From the NCBI GenBank assembly GCA_964020085.1, contig OZ026597.1:17203609-17267608 (forward strand): a DNA stretch of 64,000 nt, in the 5' to 3' direction. This document shows positions 1 through 13,033 of the stretch, in pieces. Made by a program: the position numbers and the translations under genes. The notes under the pieces are model-generated. The model was not told the DNA's origin. It ran no database searches and saw only the letters and a list, made by a program, of their open reading frames with translations. The stretch comes from Micromussa lordhowensis. Lineage: Eukaryota; Cnidaria; Anthozoa; Scleractinia; Lobophylliidae. Position 1 is the first letter of the stretch; each line of letters opens with the position of its first letter.

Positions 1-3000
1 TAATGAACTGTTCCCCATAACAACATCAACTTGAAATTAACGACAAACAGTAAGCAATTTTACTTCACCCGTGTGCAAGTAATTTGCATACGTAATTTGC
101 CGTAGTCAGTTTAATAGTTTGATCAGCAGGCTGCCTACTGGTGTGACATTGTGTAACGCGGAGTGGTTTGTGGGTTGGAAGGGCTCTTATGGAAACTGAA
201 ATGTAAAAACAAAAGAGCATTATTTTGATTTGAAATCGAGAGCGAAATGTTTGCGTCATGCAACTGGAATGTCCGCCAAATTAATTTGGGTTTCATCCAA
301 TTTCATTTTACTTGACAACGTTGTAGGATATTCTGCGGTCTGGTTAGATGATGTCATCTCTTTTCTTGTCTCTCCTTTTCACTTTGTATGTCTGCATTTC
401 AATATTGAGACTTTTGTGACTTTTTATATGTTGATACGACAAAGGTCAGAATCAAAAGCTCAAAAGGGTGTGTTAATTAAATCTTGTGTGCCTTGATATT
501 CTTTTCCTTTTGGAAAATAATGTTATAGATAAAACTGATAGAACTTTACCAGCTGTTAGTGACTTAAAAAAAGTGAGTTCATATTCATATCAATAACATT
601 TACAAAATGATGCCAAAACTAAGATCGAGGCATTGGAAATAAAGAATTTGACTGAAAGTGGAAATACCTATTCTAATAGTCCCGGTGTAAAAACAGGCCA
701 AACAGAAACAGTTGCCACTAGTTTATTTAGCAAAAAGAAAGCGCAAAGAATTGAACACAAGAAGGATAAAGGAAACGCCCGGTTTGAACAATTTCCAATT
801 TCCCTCACACGTATTGTAATTTCTTGCCGTAGAAGAAATTTTCCTTTGTGCCGAGTTGCCTTAAGTGTCCTTTACTAGCGCTGAACTGAAGAAGGACACA
901 AAACTAAGCTGTAGCAACTTACTGATAAATCTAGTGTTTATAGGCCGACTGGTGATTCCAGTCTTATCTTCGTTGTTCAACCCACGGTGATCTCATCGGC
1001 GTCACAGTGATAGCAATCTAACTTGCCTCTCCCAACAGCCAGCAAGATTAGACAGGCAAAGCTTAGAATAGTGTTTAAGATGAACAGAACGAAATAATTT
1101 GTGCTCCCCAGTTGATGCGTGACACATAAATGAATATAACAATTCAAAATAAAATAAAATATTGGAAACAGATAAGGTAGAAAAATGCCAAAGTTCATCC
1201 TGTGAAATATTACTAGCGTTTCGTTTCGGGTATGGAGCCTTCTTCAGTGGCTTTGGTGGCTGTCTTTGAAAACCGGTTTTCACACTAAAGGAGGGCTATT
1301 TTCATTTTTGATATTTTTAAAGCACAGATTAGGTAAGCACGTTAAAACGGAGAGTTTCAAAGTTTCTCTTGAGCAACGTTAAATGGTTATCACTTACGGC
1401 CATGCTTCACTGGCTACTGGCTTTTATGGTTCTTGTTTCATTCATAAAAAAGAGCTATTTATCTTCTAGCCACGCATAGATATCAAAACTCGTGCTTGTT
1501 CTTTGTATAATCTCGCTCATATATGTTCTCGTGACTGGTCCGAAAAACAGAGGTTCATCGACAACGAAAAGATAACTTCGGGACCGCGACCCTTGAAAAG
1601 ATCAGTGTCATCTACATCCTCAGTTGAAGAGGGTTCTTTTTCTTATTGGACACAAAATCCTAACCCGTTGTTCGCCAGCGTTTCGCCTTAATCTCCATGA
1701 CTTGTTCCAGACTGTTGTATGCTAAGGAACACTTGGAAATATCAAGTTTAATTTTTTTCTCAAGCTGTAGATGAAAGCGAAAATGGCACTAGTCCTAAAA
1801 GGGCGTGTAACTATATTGCCCATTTTGAAGTTCTTGTGAAACGCCACCCATTCAGCAGCGTCTAAGAAGCGAAACATCTCACCAAATCTATTGAACATTT
1901 TATCGTTTAAGCAGGACGCTCTTTATAAAACGAAATAACATATCGTTATACCTCGTGTCTCAGCTAAAAGTGAGGAAGTAACGTTTAAGCGCCTGATAGC
2001 AGCGTGAGAAGTTTGATATCTTGTTGAAATTAAAACTCTTGGGATTGATAAACTGAAACTCTTGCGGGAGATGTGAATACTTCCTGTTGGCCATAATAGG
2101 ATTCGCACGGTTTTGGGTGAGATAAAAGAAAAACAACCTCATTGTTCTTGATGTCATTTGTTCAATTCAATGATCTTCTATCTTCTCAGTGGATCTGAAC
2201 TGTTTCTCTTTTTTCTGCACTCTAAACTCTTGTGATTTTTGGCTGATGAAGAGTTTTAGTTAATAACTTCGATGAGGCACATGTTTTGTCCTCCTCACTG
2301 CATTGAAATGATACTTTTCGAAATTATTGGAGATTTTTTAAAACCCTTTCCCTGAACGTTTGCAGTTTGGATCAACTTCAGAATATCCCGCCACTTCATT
2401 TACGTGTGTAGTTGTGCTTTGAAGAACGAGGTATACTGAAGTTTAGCCGCGTGCTCAAGACATTTCCCGTGTCCGTTTTCTCGCCTTTCGAGCGGTTTTC
2501 TCCACAAGACACGCGGTTAAATTGTGGCGCCACACAAAAATAACTAGTGGCTGCAAAAATTACTTCTTCCTATAACCAACACGTGAATACAATTAACAGA
2601 GTTAATCCCCCTCCCCCCGACATGAACTACCTTTAAGTGTTTTCCATCCCTTTATTTACATTTTAAAGTTGTCTTTTATTCCAGTGTTTTTGAATCAAGG
2701 TTTCTTCCCTTTTACGGCTGAAAGGAACTTCATAATCGTGCCCTTTGATCCTTACCAAGCCTTTAATTATCGCAGTACAGATTAATTTTCAATCCATTTA
2801 TTTTTTCGTCAAGTAAAAATACATACTAGGGTATAAGCGGGAAACTCCTAAACTTAAATGTTCCGGTTTAACTTCAGTGTATGTCAAAAGTTGCAGGAAA
2901 ATTGTTTTTGTGAGGAAGGTAGTGGCCGAATTTAGTTAACAAATCATTTTTTTTTTCTATATTTCCTTGCGTTCGAAAAAAAAAGTTACCTGAAAGCGAA

Positions 3001-4096
3001 ACCATGTTCTTATAAGGCCACTACATGTGTCCAAAGGAAAAAAAGGTTATATCATATTTTAAATCATGCCTACGAAGAGAGTGGTGTGATTTTTTGTGGC
3101 AACTTCACACCCTATCCTGTTGACCTTATTTGGTGCTGGGCTAGCGTTTCCGGTCGTAGATACCGCTCCCTTCCGTTACAATTTAATATGGCGATATTGT
3201 GTTATATACGGGCAAACAGGATGTCAAACTTTATCGACTCGTGAATCTACTAAACGAAGCATCGAAGCCTCTATTTATTCTATCTTGTTTGCGCCTTTAT
3301 TGTCTTTTAGTGGCACTGAGGGACTTTAACCAAGCCTGTAACAGATTTTTTTGTTTCTTTGCCGTCTATATTAAAAAATCTTCAGCGATCTTTCGTATTT
3401 TGTTTTGTCTTTCGATGTCTTTTGATGACAAATAGAATTTCCGAGAGTCGAAGGTGTTGCTCGATTATCAGTATAAATGCTGTGAAATCATTGACCCTTG
3501 AAAACGTGTCAAAGCTGTCACGCTCATAACTGTTTGTTTGGGTTTCCTGCTGTCATTTCCGGTGAAATAAATTTAGCTTTAGCGAGGAACAATTTTACCC
3601 AAAGCAAAGAAAATAACACCGTGCTTAAAGAGTTTCACCTACTGGGGATTATTCAGAAGTTCCAGCATAACGAAAGAGCTTGCTTGACATTGACTGTTAG
3701 CGCTGCAGGACGAATCAGTAATGATTTAATCAAACTTGGCAAAGTTTCATAAGAGACACGTGTCGACTCACGCTTCCTGCTTCACTAATGCCCATTATAA
3801 TCTCATATCAAAACAAAACGTCAATCAAACCAACCGGTCGAGGATATAAATTAGCAATAAGGGGCTGATCTTGCCCTTATTTTATTTGGCAACAAACGTC
3901 GTGATCTGTAACCAATTTCAGTGAGGACTGAAATTAACTTAGCTCTTAGCTTTCCTGCTCCAAGTTCAGTGATTTTATTTTCCTCTTGGCCTTGTCAAAG
4001 ATATTTTAGCAACGTTCATAGCTGAATTCTGAAGGCCGTTAGCCCAACAACTGAATCGGACGTTTTACTAATTCGCTAAAAAAGAAACATTAAACG
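1..4096. other. Upstream region with no recognisable gene
   Basis: AT-rich sequence. I see no exon chain, RNA gene or clear transposon here. Short open frames on both strands have no splice context or motif. The last part must contain the promoter and 5' UTR of gene A, whose ATG is at 4097, but I cannot place a TATA box or start site. Confidence 0.5.
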
Positions 4097-4166
4097 ATGG
4101 AGTTAGAGGATGGATGCCTTGGAGGTTTCCTCAGCATTACAGAGCTTGAGAGATATTTTATTCATG
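4097..4166 (+). CDS. Gene A exon 1 (unrecognised cnidarian-type protein)
   Basis: Start exon of gene A. The ATG at 4097 follows an in-frame TAA at 4091, so translation cannot begin further upstream in this exon. It encodes 23 residues (MELEDGCLGG, then FLSITELERYFIH) plus the first base of a split Asp codon. It ends at a strong donor, G|GTAAGT, at 4167. The intron is phase 1, and the acceptor at 9279 supplies AT to complete GAT, keeping the frame open through exons 2 and 3. The exon is short, so the call rests on the start context, the donor and exact phase agreement with exon 2. A transcript would settle it. Confidence 0.75.
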
Positions 4167-7100
4167 GTAAGTATAACTTGCTGTATTTGTTTCTTCTTTT
4201 ACTCTAACGTTCTTTTACAATTGAAAATCATAATTTCTTGATCTGATATGGGTAATCACTGTTGCTAATGTCTTCTCCAATTTTCCAATGATGCTGACAA
4301 AGCTATTTCTGGATATAACGTGGGTGTAGTATTGATGATGGAGACTCATAGGGTATATACATATGATATCTTGCACAGCAAAAAGAAATATGGATGGAAA
4401 AGGTCCACGACTTAGCAACTCGTTTTCTTGGCGTTTAACTTCGAAACTTTTATGCTTTCTACAGTTCATCTTTGCCAGCTTTGTAGAATGTTTTGTTATA
4501 ATTGCATACGGTTTATACTTTAAAGGCCATTTTTTGGCCTTGTAAGAAACTCTACTTATCAGTGGGTGGTCGACCTTTTCTGCTGTGTTAGTGCCTTAAA
4601 GCCTGATGTGTTGTTTCAGTCGGTGTCCCTCCTAAGATTTGTTCGCCACTGATTCCTCTGCACCCAGGTAACGCGAATTAAAATGAACATTAATTAACCC
4701 CGTTGTGGTCAAAGTCATTTCAATTGTAGGGTTTCTTAACCAACGCATTATTGACATTTGTTATCATTTTGTTGGCAAATACATGCCACTTTTCATAACG
4801 GGCGAAAAAAGAACAAGTTGTCTTGGTATTAAATTTCACAAGTTTCCATTTCTTGGCGCCCATAGCTTTAAAGACTTCCCGTGAAATTTGATATGAAGTT
4901 TTCGCCCGAAATGATTGATGAAATTTTAACTGGGCTGTACAGTCTTTTAAAACGCGATCTCGGGTCAAGCGGACTATAAAACTGTTCACTTTTCCACGCT
5001 ACTGTGGCTCTCCGGCGTTTGTTTGAAAACTGCTCAAACACTGAGCCGGCGCGGTTGAAATGAAATGATGATTAAAATATCAGACTTTACAGCTCTTGAA
5101 AACAAAATCGATAAGTATAACAGTTCTTTCTTGGACTGCTTTCCTTTGTTATTTTCTTTATCTCTGTTTTATTTTTCGATATGGCAACTGCAAATCTAAA
5201 ATATCCCCCATTTCCTTTACCATTCCTTCAAGGTTGTGCTAGCTACTCAGAGAAATAAGTAACCATTGTTTTTTCGTCATAGAGTTGGTCTGCATTTAAA
5301 AGATTACTTTGGCTTAAGATGGCGATAATTACATCTAGGATTTTTGTTTACTTCGCAGTTATTATTCCGTGTAGGAAGCATCCTGTTTGGTTACATCATA
5401 TCCGCTGGGTGTGTGTTCTTTTATTGCCTGGTTTTTCTGAGAAAATTTTGCTTGTTACAGACACTCCGCATTCGAATCACGTCTTCAGAGTTTTCGTGGC
5501 TTAAGTAGTGTGCACAGACCCAGTTTGATGCAAAACGCTGGATGAGTTTCGTTGTCGTTACAGGTACCTAGAAACGAAACATTCAACGCATGGGCGCGGA
5601 CGAGTCTTTCATATTTCGTTTCAGCTCAGCCCTCTTGTTACGGTAAAGTCTTAGGAACAAATCAATTTGATAAAAATGTATAGCAGTTCTACAAACCGTA
5701 CAAGTGTTGGCACTCGGTAGAATTTGAAAAGAATTGTTGGAGACGTTGCATTGTGGCGTCATAATTGAAGAAATAGAAAAACGAAACGTCAATCTTGGCA
5801 AAGACCGCTATCTTGTAGAGTTAATTGTAGGGAGGTTAGGAAAGCTGATGAGGAAAGGTAGGCGAATTCAAATCAAAAGGTAGAGGAAACCTTAAAGCTG
5901 CAAAAGTCTTCAACGTTTTTGTGAGGAGGCCGACAAAACGAGGAAAGAAAGCGTAATTTAATTGAGACAATTTTGTTGCTGAATTTAGCTAAACATTGTC
6001 CACCTTTGGTTCTGGGCCGCTTTTCTCGATTTATTAACATTTTTCGTAACATAAGTGGTAGAGGTCTTTTTCAACTAAACTAAATGACAAAATTTCAAAG
6101 TGAGCTAAAAAAAAATATTTCTCCTTTTCACTACAACCAAGTCAGTTTTCAGACTTTTCATGACAGCTAAGTGTTGTCGCCAGGTCCTTTCTGTGGTACG
6201 TATTGTTGAATTATAACACTAAACTACAGTAGCAAGGTCTCTAGTTTCAAAACATAACGTTTTGCTGAAAAGATGCAAGGAAGTCCTCTTTCGCTCTCTC
6301 TGCTGGGTATCATTACCTCAAATACTGAAACACTTGCGTTTGGCTCAGTTGCTGAAGGAAGTTTACTTTTTTTTTGTACGAGGCAGGAACTCATTACTCT
6401 TTCTCTCGACAACTGGCTCCTGTATTGGCCCCACAAAGTAAAGCACCTCACTTTCAATTTGTTTATATTTTGACTGTTAGCTTACAATTCGTTATTTCAC
6501 TGATGTAGTCTTTTTTTTCTGGTCTCAAGACTCAACCAACCCAAACCAAAAGGTTTCAAGATCCGAGACCGTTCAACAGTTTGAGTAAATTCTTCGGTTT
6601 GGATGGCATCTTGCTGATTTCTAAGGACTCTTGTCAGCATTTTAAAACTATATCAATGACATTGTGAATGATCAGCGTCGAATTGTTCCCCGTTCGCTGA
6701 CCTTCACTTGCACCAAGTCAGATTTTCGACTTCCTGTCACCTTACAAACCCTGCACACATGTGGAGACACACTGGCCCTGAATTATGTTTTCCCACGTGT
6801 GAGATAAATGTGTCCTAAAAAAAATACGATGAAAAGCAAAAAAAAAAATCAACAACTTACGGTATATGTAATGCACTTACATCAATAGCAGTGACAGTCA
6901 CGCAACAATTCGCCTTATAGAACATTTGTCGAATACGAAAATTGGGTTGTACTAGTATTAAAATGAAGCGAAAATGCGTAGAATTTATTTCTTTGCACAA
7001 AAGCAAAACACTAAAAGAAACCCAGATTTTGTGAATAAAGCTACAAGATCCTTTAAAAACCATCTTTTATTCATGTTGACACGCCGTGCTTGAGCGATCA

Positions 7101-9278
7101 ATACAGGAAGACATTCTCTCGGTTCACTGGGCAACCAGCGGTTATGCATTAGCAACCGGCTTCACTTAAATCTTACTTGCACATGTTAAGCTTGTTTGGA
7201 AGCGCGCAAAATGAAGGATCATACCGTTAATGGAGGTATTTACAGCCAATTTTTATGTATTCACTGATTTTATGAAGACCGTTATACAATGTTAGATTCA
7301 TTCTCTGGACGAACCGGGAGAAATATTTATATAAAGCGTTCTCTGTCTTCAGAACTCCAGAATGTTTTTCTTCAGTCTCCAAAAACTCCAGATTTTGGCT
7401 CCTGTAACAGGAAAAAAGATACTACGGCTAATTATTTCCTGCTCGTGTAAATATTATGTTAGATGTTGTAGCGAGTTTAAATATATCGTTTTCTAGGGAA
7501 AAGCGAACGATGTAATTGTTCCGGTTTTACCTTGTATCGAGGTCGTGCAGGTTACATCAGACATATTCACTCCTTGTGTTTATAAACTTGCCTAGCAGCT
7601 GGTAGATGCGGGAAACCAAGAATCGAGTTGCTGATGTATCACAAGTCGAACACTTTATGAACACTACAGGTCGGGTTGTATTTTTTATACGTTTATTAAC
7701 CAGCTTGGCATGGACTGCAGAAACTTGCAGAGTGCTATGTTTAAGATGTTCGGGCTAATGCTACTACTTTTAATGTGTGTGTTTACTTTTCTCAAACACG
7801 GGCTCTTGCCAAAACATTTGCTTTCGGACTGATTTACATGTATTTTATCTTTGCAAATTGAGAAATTTAATTAAGCTCGAAAGAACCCCGACTAGATAAA
7901 CTTGTGATTCAATGTATATGCAAAGCAACGACTCGCGCCGCTTGTTTTGCTTAAAAGTCAAGATCAAAGCTAGAATTCTAGTGGTTGATACGGTTTTAAA
8001 TTTTATTTTTCGTGCAGACCACACTAGGTAATGGAACTTGATCGAGAACTGTGACAGTGTACCTCGTTCTATGATGAAACTTTACTTAACTTCATAACAC
8101 CTAAGAAAATAAGTCATTTTTCCCATCGTCTTTACTTGCTCGTCTGTTTGCAGTCGGTATAAATTTCAATATTCACTATCAATACTTTGTTTGCTTTATT
8201 ATTTAGTATTATTAGTTTCCCATGGTTATTTTTTCTGACTTGATATTAACGACCTGTGATACTTGTTCCTGTACACTTTATCTGTGGTTTAGCTCATTGT
8301 ACTCGCCGGAAATGCGAAATTGATAACGTGACACGATTTCCGGTCAAATCGACTTCCTGTTCCCTTTGAAGCAAAACAACTGAAGTCACATAATTTGCAG
8401 TTATGCTTCGTGTTTGCGTTTAGAGCACTGGGCTATACGACTTTGTTTTCGTGGTACATTTGAGGAGGTTCAGGTATTTTTATTAGTAAATTCGAAAATC
8501 TGTAGTTGTTTACCCTTCACCTGTGCACTCGCCGGAAATGTCAAATTGCTAACGTGACTTAGTTTCCTGTCAAATCGACTTCCTTTCCGCGTTCAAGCAA
8601 AACAACTGAATCCACATCATCATGTTCTGTTTATGTTAGCCTTTATACCAGCCATATGACTGTATTTCATGGCACGCTTTAGGAGTTTCAGTCTTTTTAT
8701 TAGTAAAGTGGAAAATCTGTAGCTTTTATGACGATGAAAGCGACAGTAAATCCTGCTCAGTCAGCAAGTGGTTCCTGTTAAACTCAACCAAACATGACAT
8801 GAATTTCTTTGGACTTCCTGTTAAACTTTTGTATTAGCAGTAAAAGCCGTACTGGCTGCAAGAGCATGGATCACTGTAGACATATCCTTATCATTTAAGC
8901 GTTAATCTGTCTCCGGGATGCTGGTTTCTCAGTGGTTGCGCTATATGTCTGATAAAAGGCAACCTGTAATTGAGCTGCGAAACCATCATGATTGGCGAGG
9001 TTAGTCCCAGAGGTTCATTCCAACCTTCTCTCTCTCTCTCTTTAAGGGAATACACAACTGAGCGATGCGGTTAAGTGTACATCGACTCTCAGGTCCTGTC
9101 ATGGTTCCCCTATTTCCTTTTGAATTCAATGTGTAAAATCTCTTAGTTCTATTAAGTTATAGCAAAAAGCCATAAAAGGTTCTAGCTGTGAACCAATTGC
9201 TGTGTAAGCTATCATTGGAAACTATTATTCATTCTTATCAAGTGAATAACATAACCGAATCTTTTTATTTATTTACAG
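4167..9278 (+). other. Gene A intron 1 (5.1 kb)
   Basis: Phase-1 intron bounded by GTAAGT and a TTTATTTACAG acceptor. Its length is close to the 4.5-kb first intron proposed for paralogue gene B. It contains a diverged tandem duplication near its 3' end (8283-8745). Otherwise I see no gene, RNA or clear mobile element in it. Confidence 0.65.
8283..8745. repeat. Diverged tandem duplication, about 235 bp per copy, in gene A intron 1
   Basis: Two consecutive segments share an ordered set of landmarks. These are CTCGCCGGAAATG, CAAATCGACTTCCT, AGCAAAACAACTGAA and TTTTTATTAGTAAA followed by AAAATCTGTAG. The first copy starts near 8300 and the second near 8527. Many substitutions separate them, so the duplication is old. 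Confidence 0.7.
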
Positions 9279-9691
9279 ATTGCGACCTGGACGCCTTCAG
9301 AGACATCAAGCCATTCCAGCTTCCCAAGTCTAAGGACTGTGACAGATACGGCGACTTACCAACCAATGGCTTCTTGAACTGGGCTGCGTGTTCACAACCT
9401 CCGCGCTACGCTGAAATGCCGCCACCTCTTCAACGCATAATGCCAAGCATCTCAGAGGAAGTAGTGTTTTTCAACGTTCAAAAATGCTACGAAAAAGTGC
9501 AATGCCGAAAGAACAAGAAATCGAAACAGCGTGTACAGGGCGCTACGATAAACTTGAGAGTCGCGACCGATGCACCTATATCTAAAGTGGAGGTGTATGT
9601 GGAGAGGCTGCCAAAGGCTGCTGTACTCTGCGGCGATAACAACGGAAGGGTTCCACTCAAGCTCAAGATGGAAAACCTCATGTATTCTGAT
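9279..9691 (+). CDS. Gene A exon 2
   Basis: Main coding exon of gene A. The acceptor TTTATTTACAG ends at 9278 and the donor GAT|GTATGT is at 9692. It encodes about residues 24-161 and leaves the frame at phase 0. Gene B exon 2 is its counterpart: both contain EVYVER followed by P.AA and GD..GRV.LK, and both are entered in phase 1 and left in phase 0. The protein has no signal peptide or membrane segment that I can see. A Cys/Lys-rich stretch (QKCYEKVQCRKNKKSKQR) lies mid-exon, so a nuclear or cytosolic location is more likely than secretion; that is inference. I do not recognise the family. The alternating hydrophobic pattern would suit a beta-sandwich. A second open stretch extends left of the acceptor but is intronic. 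Confidence 0.85.
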
Positions 9692-10184
9692 GTATGTATT
9701 GCCTTTTTTTTTATTATGCAGCATACATGTACGAAAGTGTGCGTGGTGTGAATCCATAAGCACACACACATACATACATAATCCTCTTCGTGCCTAAGTG
9801 GCGCCTAAGGCCGTAAATCCATCAGTACAATGGCAGAATAAATTACAACTTAAACTTTTTAAGATAGAACTGATCTGTCATCTGGATTTTAGAATCACCG
9901 TACGGTGGTATGACATTCACTTCTTTAAGTACCTCGATCTTGTTTGATCGCAGATTATCTTTCTAGTGCATGAAGAAAATGTTAACTGGACATATGAAGC
10001 CAGTACTACGTTGTGTTCTAGTGTTTGTTTAGCTCATCTGCCTACCTGCTTACCCATCCGACCACCTACCTACCTAGCTATCTATCATCCCACCAACCTA
10101 CCTCGTACCTACAGGTTTGTTTGTTTGTTTATTCATTCTTGTTTGTTTATGATTAATGGTTGTTTTATGTTTTTTTTCCTGTAG
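9692..10184 (+). other. Gene A intron 2
   Basis: A 493-bp phase-0 intron, GTATGT to a T-rich tract and CCTGTAG. It contains a short CCTACCTAC-type microsatellite (about 10036-10110) and GTTT repeats (about 10112-10150). Confidence 0.75.
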
Positions 10185-10412
10185 AATTATCAAAGACAGG
10201 ACCAGTACTTCTCGGTGGACCTGGACTCTGTGTACCATAACCCTCTGACTGGCTCTCCAGTCTACAAGCTGTCCACAGTGGATTCAGAAAGACGCAACCG
10301 CTTTTGGCTTCTGGCTTATATTGTGTATGCTAATGGACGTAAAAGTCAACCGTTTTATAGCGAACCATTTCTGCTCAAAAGCAAAAGAAGCTGCAAAGTT
10401 TCTCCGTATTAA
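10185..10412 (+). CDS. Gene A exon 3 (C-terminus)
   Basis: Terminal exon: acceptor TTTCCTGTAG|AATTAT, stop TAA at 10410-10412. It encodes 75 residues, giving 236 in total with exons 1 and 2 (711 coding bases including stop). The segment SVDLDSVYHNP, then SPVYKLSTVDSERRNRF, then PFLLKSK, is matched closely by gene B exon 3. The PVYKLSTVDSERRN core is identical in both, which shows purifying selection on a shared domain. The gene lies upstream of the tRNA array and gene B downstream, both on the plus strand, so the two are tandem paralogues now separated by about 40 kb. Function unknown. Confidence 0.87.
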   Translation, partial: NYQRQDQYFSVDLDSVYHNPLTGSPVYKLSTVDSERRNRFWLLAYIVYANGRKSQPFYSEPFLLKSKRSCKVSPY

Positions 10413-11095
10413 CGAACGTTCAGTCCCCTGACTAAGATTAAAACTAACTTCTGTGAAGTGTTTATGAGGGAAGGTCGTAACACAAAAGTTGTTTACTTTA
10501 CATGAGGTTACGTGGACAAAACTAACTGAATCCTTCCCTAAGCGTAGACCATATGGGTCATGATAACGTAAAGGCAATTTTTCTTATGATCTAGGTAATG
10601 CTTCGTTTGGTGTCTTCATATGTAAAAAATAGAGCGATGCGTGAAATAGTTTCTATGTCAGTGCTCCCTGAACTGTTTCGCTTCAAGTTTTGTATTATAG
10701 GTTGCATGACTAGTATATTCTGTTTCAGCATAAAGTAAACTCACGCTTTAAAGGCGATTGTAAATATTTAGGCTTTGTTTAAAGGTCATTATGTAAGAAT
10801 TCAGTTTAAAAAAGGTTTTCGAAATGGTTAAAAGAGATTTAGTAATGAAATGCTTGATTCAAATGCACGATCCCCAATGGTTGAAGGCCATCTATCATAC
10901 GTGTTCTTAAACTTTCACTACTTTCGATTTCAAAGATTAGCTTCAAAGTTCTACCGAAAGATCACTCAGCTTCAATAGAAAACAGCTTACAAATCCAATG
11001 GTTGGATTTCACTTTTTTGTGATTATTTTTGACATGCATTTACATGTGGTATGTACGTATAAAATCAAGAAATAACTGTAAATATGTTGGTCTAT

Positions 11096-11364
11096 TAGAG
11101 CAGTTTTGAACTGAGTCTCGTACAAGCAAAACCAAAGTAATCACTCTAGCCAATCAGAAAGGACACACAACACAGTCAACCAATCAAATGTCGAAGTAGT
11201 TACATTAGCTAACGCAAAGCGGGAAAACGAGTACGAACGAGTCATCATTGGTTTTGGTTTTACTTCTTATTGGATGGAAAATTGGCGCGAGTTTTTAAGC
11301 CAATCGTGTAGCATAGTAAGAGTAAAACCAATTACGTTTCGACACTCAAATTAAAACCGCTCTA
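11096..11364. mobile_element. MITE-like element with long terminal inverted repeats
   Basis: About 268 bp with inverted ends. The left end reads AGAGCAGTTTTGAACTGAG and the right end, reversed, AGAGCGGTTTTAATTTGAG. After both comes TGTCG-like and AAACCAA/TTGGTTTT sequence. It has no coding capacity. The motif set (GAGCGGTTTT, GAGTGTCGAAA, TTGGTTTTAC) is one I associate from memory with abundant stony-coral repeats. Confidence 0.65.
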
Positions 11365-11881
11365 TCTTAGTATGAAGGGGTTACAAAACAGTTTCTTTCA
11401 TATCGAGGTAAGCATATCAATTGACTATTTGTAAGTTCATATGATTCACAAAGTTATAACTGTCAGAGGTTGCCAGCATTCATTCTATACATTTTGTACT
11501 TCTCAAACAATAACAATTACATTGTATCGATTTGTAAAAAGAATAAGTGGTATTATTTCATAATTAAAATTACAAAGGCGAACATTATTAAGGAAGAGAG
11601 CTATTGTAATTGTGTAAAATAATAATTAAAATATCTTACAATTATCTTGACTAAAACTTGTACCTGTCCATGCATGCCAGACAAGAAGCGCGGTAAAGGT
11701 AATTCACACAAACGCAGTGTTGTAGCATTGCTACAAAACTGTTATTTCAAGTAGTGATGGTAGCTATAAGGTCAAGTTGAAGTTTCCATCATTTTGAAGG
11801 AAACTTAGTGAGTGAGAGAATTGGTATTCGATACGAAATTGTAAACATTGTGGAAACTTCTTCTGGATAGAGCGAATCTCC

Positions 11882-12008
11882 ATTGAGTGTCGTAAAACCA
11901 AAACCAAACCATGCAATTACTTACCAGTTAGACTACTCAGCCAATCTCAAACTGTAGTAAAACCAAAGTAATTGCCTGATTTCTTTCGACACTTAAACAC
12001 AGCTCTTA
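11882..12008. mobile_element. Second, degraded copy of the same MITE family
   Basis: Shorter sequence with the same landmarks: ATTGAGTGTCGTAAAACCA at the left, AAAGTAATTGCC inside, then TTTCGACACTTAAAC and AGCTCT at the right. Arms are inverted but incomplete, consistent with an older copy. Confidence 0.5.
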
Positions 12009-12783
12009 GAGTGAACTTATTAGTCATGCCCATTAACTGCAACGACAAGCTCCGTTATATTTCAGCAAGAGATTTCAGACATCGGTTAACCATAGAATAA
12101 CTTAAATTTTAGTTGCGTTTACATTCGAGAGAGATCAACTTCGTCTCGTGGAATATTGGCCGAGATTCACTTCGCCTGCAGTGAATAATTTTTAAATATT
12201 TTATGATGACAGTGGTCCTTGTAGTCTTACTTTAAATGCTCTCCCATAGGGCACATGTCATTTTAAAAACAATTCTCTTTAATGTGAAAGCATAAAACAC
12301 CCAACTTAATTAAATAGTGGCCGGTTTGATTGTTCATACACTATAGATAGATCATCCTTCTGGAAAAACTTGGTCAAGTTTCTTCGTGGGTGTGACTAAG
12401 CATCTCTGCCTGTATAAAGATGACATGAGACGATTTTTGCGTCCTCGTGGTTTTTGATGTTAGTATACATAAAAAGAGATAATTCGTCAAGGCAAACTAT
12501 TTGTTTTTGTACCTTTTGAGAGACAAACTGAAGGATTAAATGCGTCTGACAGTTCGTCCCGATTATTCCAGACGTGGCCAGCGGACGTATAGTAAACAAC
12601 AGACGCACAATCCGTGAGGACCATTCCTGTATGTGTCTATGCGGTGCCCTAGTGTGTTTAATTCACTGGCAACTCCCGTCTTTCAGTCTTTAACATTTGA
12701 TGATCAGTTGATAAGTCCTTGCTGGATTCACTGCGTTGCGTTCTAAGGCAAGACACCTACCGCGTTTCAGTGCCCTCATGCGT

Positions 12784-13033
12784 ACCATTGGGGGGTGTGT
12801 AGCATTATGGATTGTGTACCATTGAGGAGTGTGTACCATTAGGGATTGTGTACTATTGGGGGGGGGGGGTGTTTACCATTGGGGAGTGTGTACCATTGGG
12901 GAGTGTGTACCATTGGAGAGTGTACCATTGGGGGTGTGTACCATTGGGGAGTGTGTACTATTGGGGGGGGGTGTACCATTGAAGAGTGTGTACCATTGGG
13001 GAGTGTGTACCATTGGGGAATGTGTACCGTTGG
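12784..13033. repeat. Minisatellite, about 19-bp unit
   Basis: Roughly a dozen imperfect copies of GTGTGTACCATTGGGGAGT with variable G runs, two of them 8 bases or more. The G-rich strand is the plus strand. Open frames across it are an artefact of the repeat. Confidence 0.9.

Larger units (their letters stand above)
10413..12780. other. Intergenic region between gene A and the minisatellite
   Basis: No gene seen. It contains two related MITE-like elements, annotated separately, and AT-rich sequence that presumably includes the 3' UTR of gene A. Confidence 0.5.

Noticed and set aside
507..878. Possible decayed gene in one frame with a single internal stop (ends SLFSKKKAQRIEHKKDKGNA region)
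   Set aside because: Composition is AT-driven lysine/asparagine-rich, no family motif is visible and no splice structure joins it to anything.
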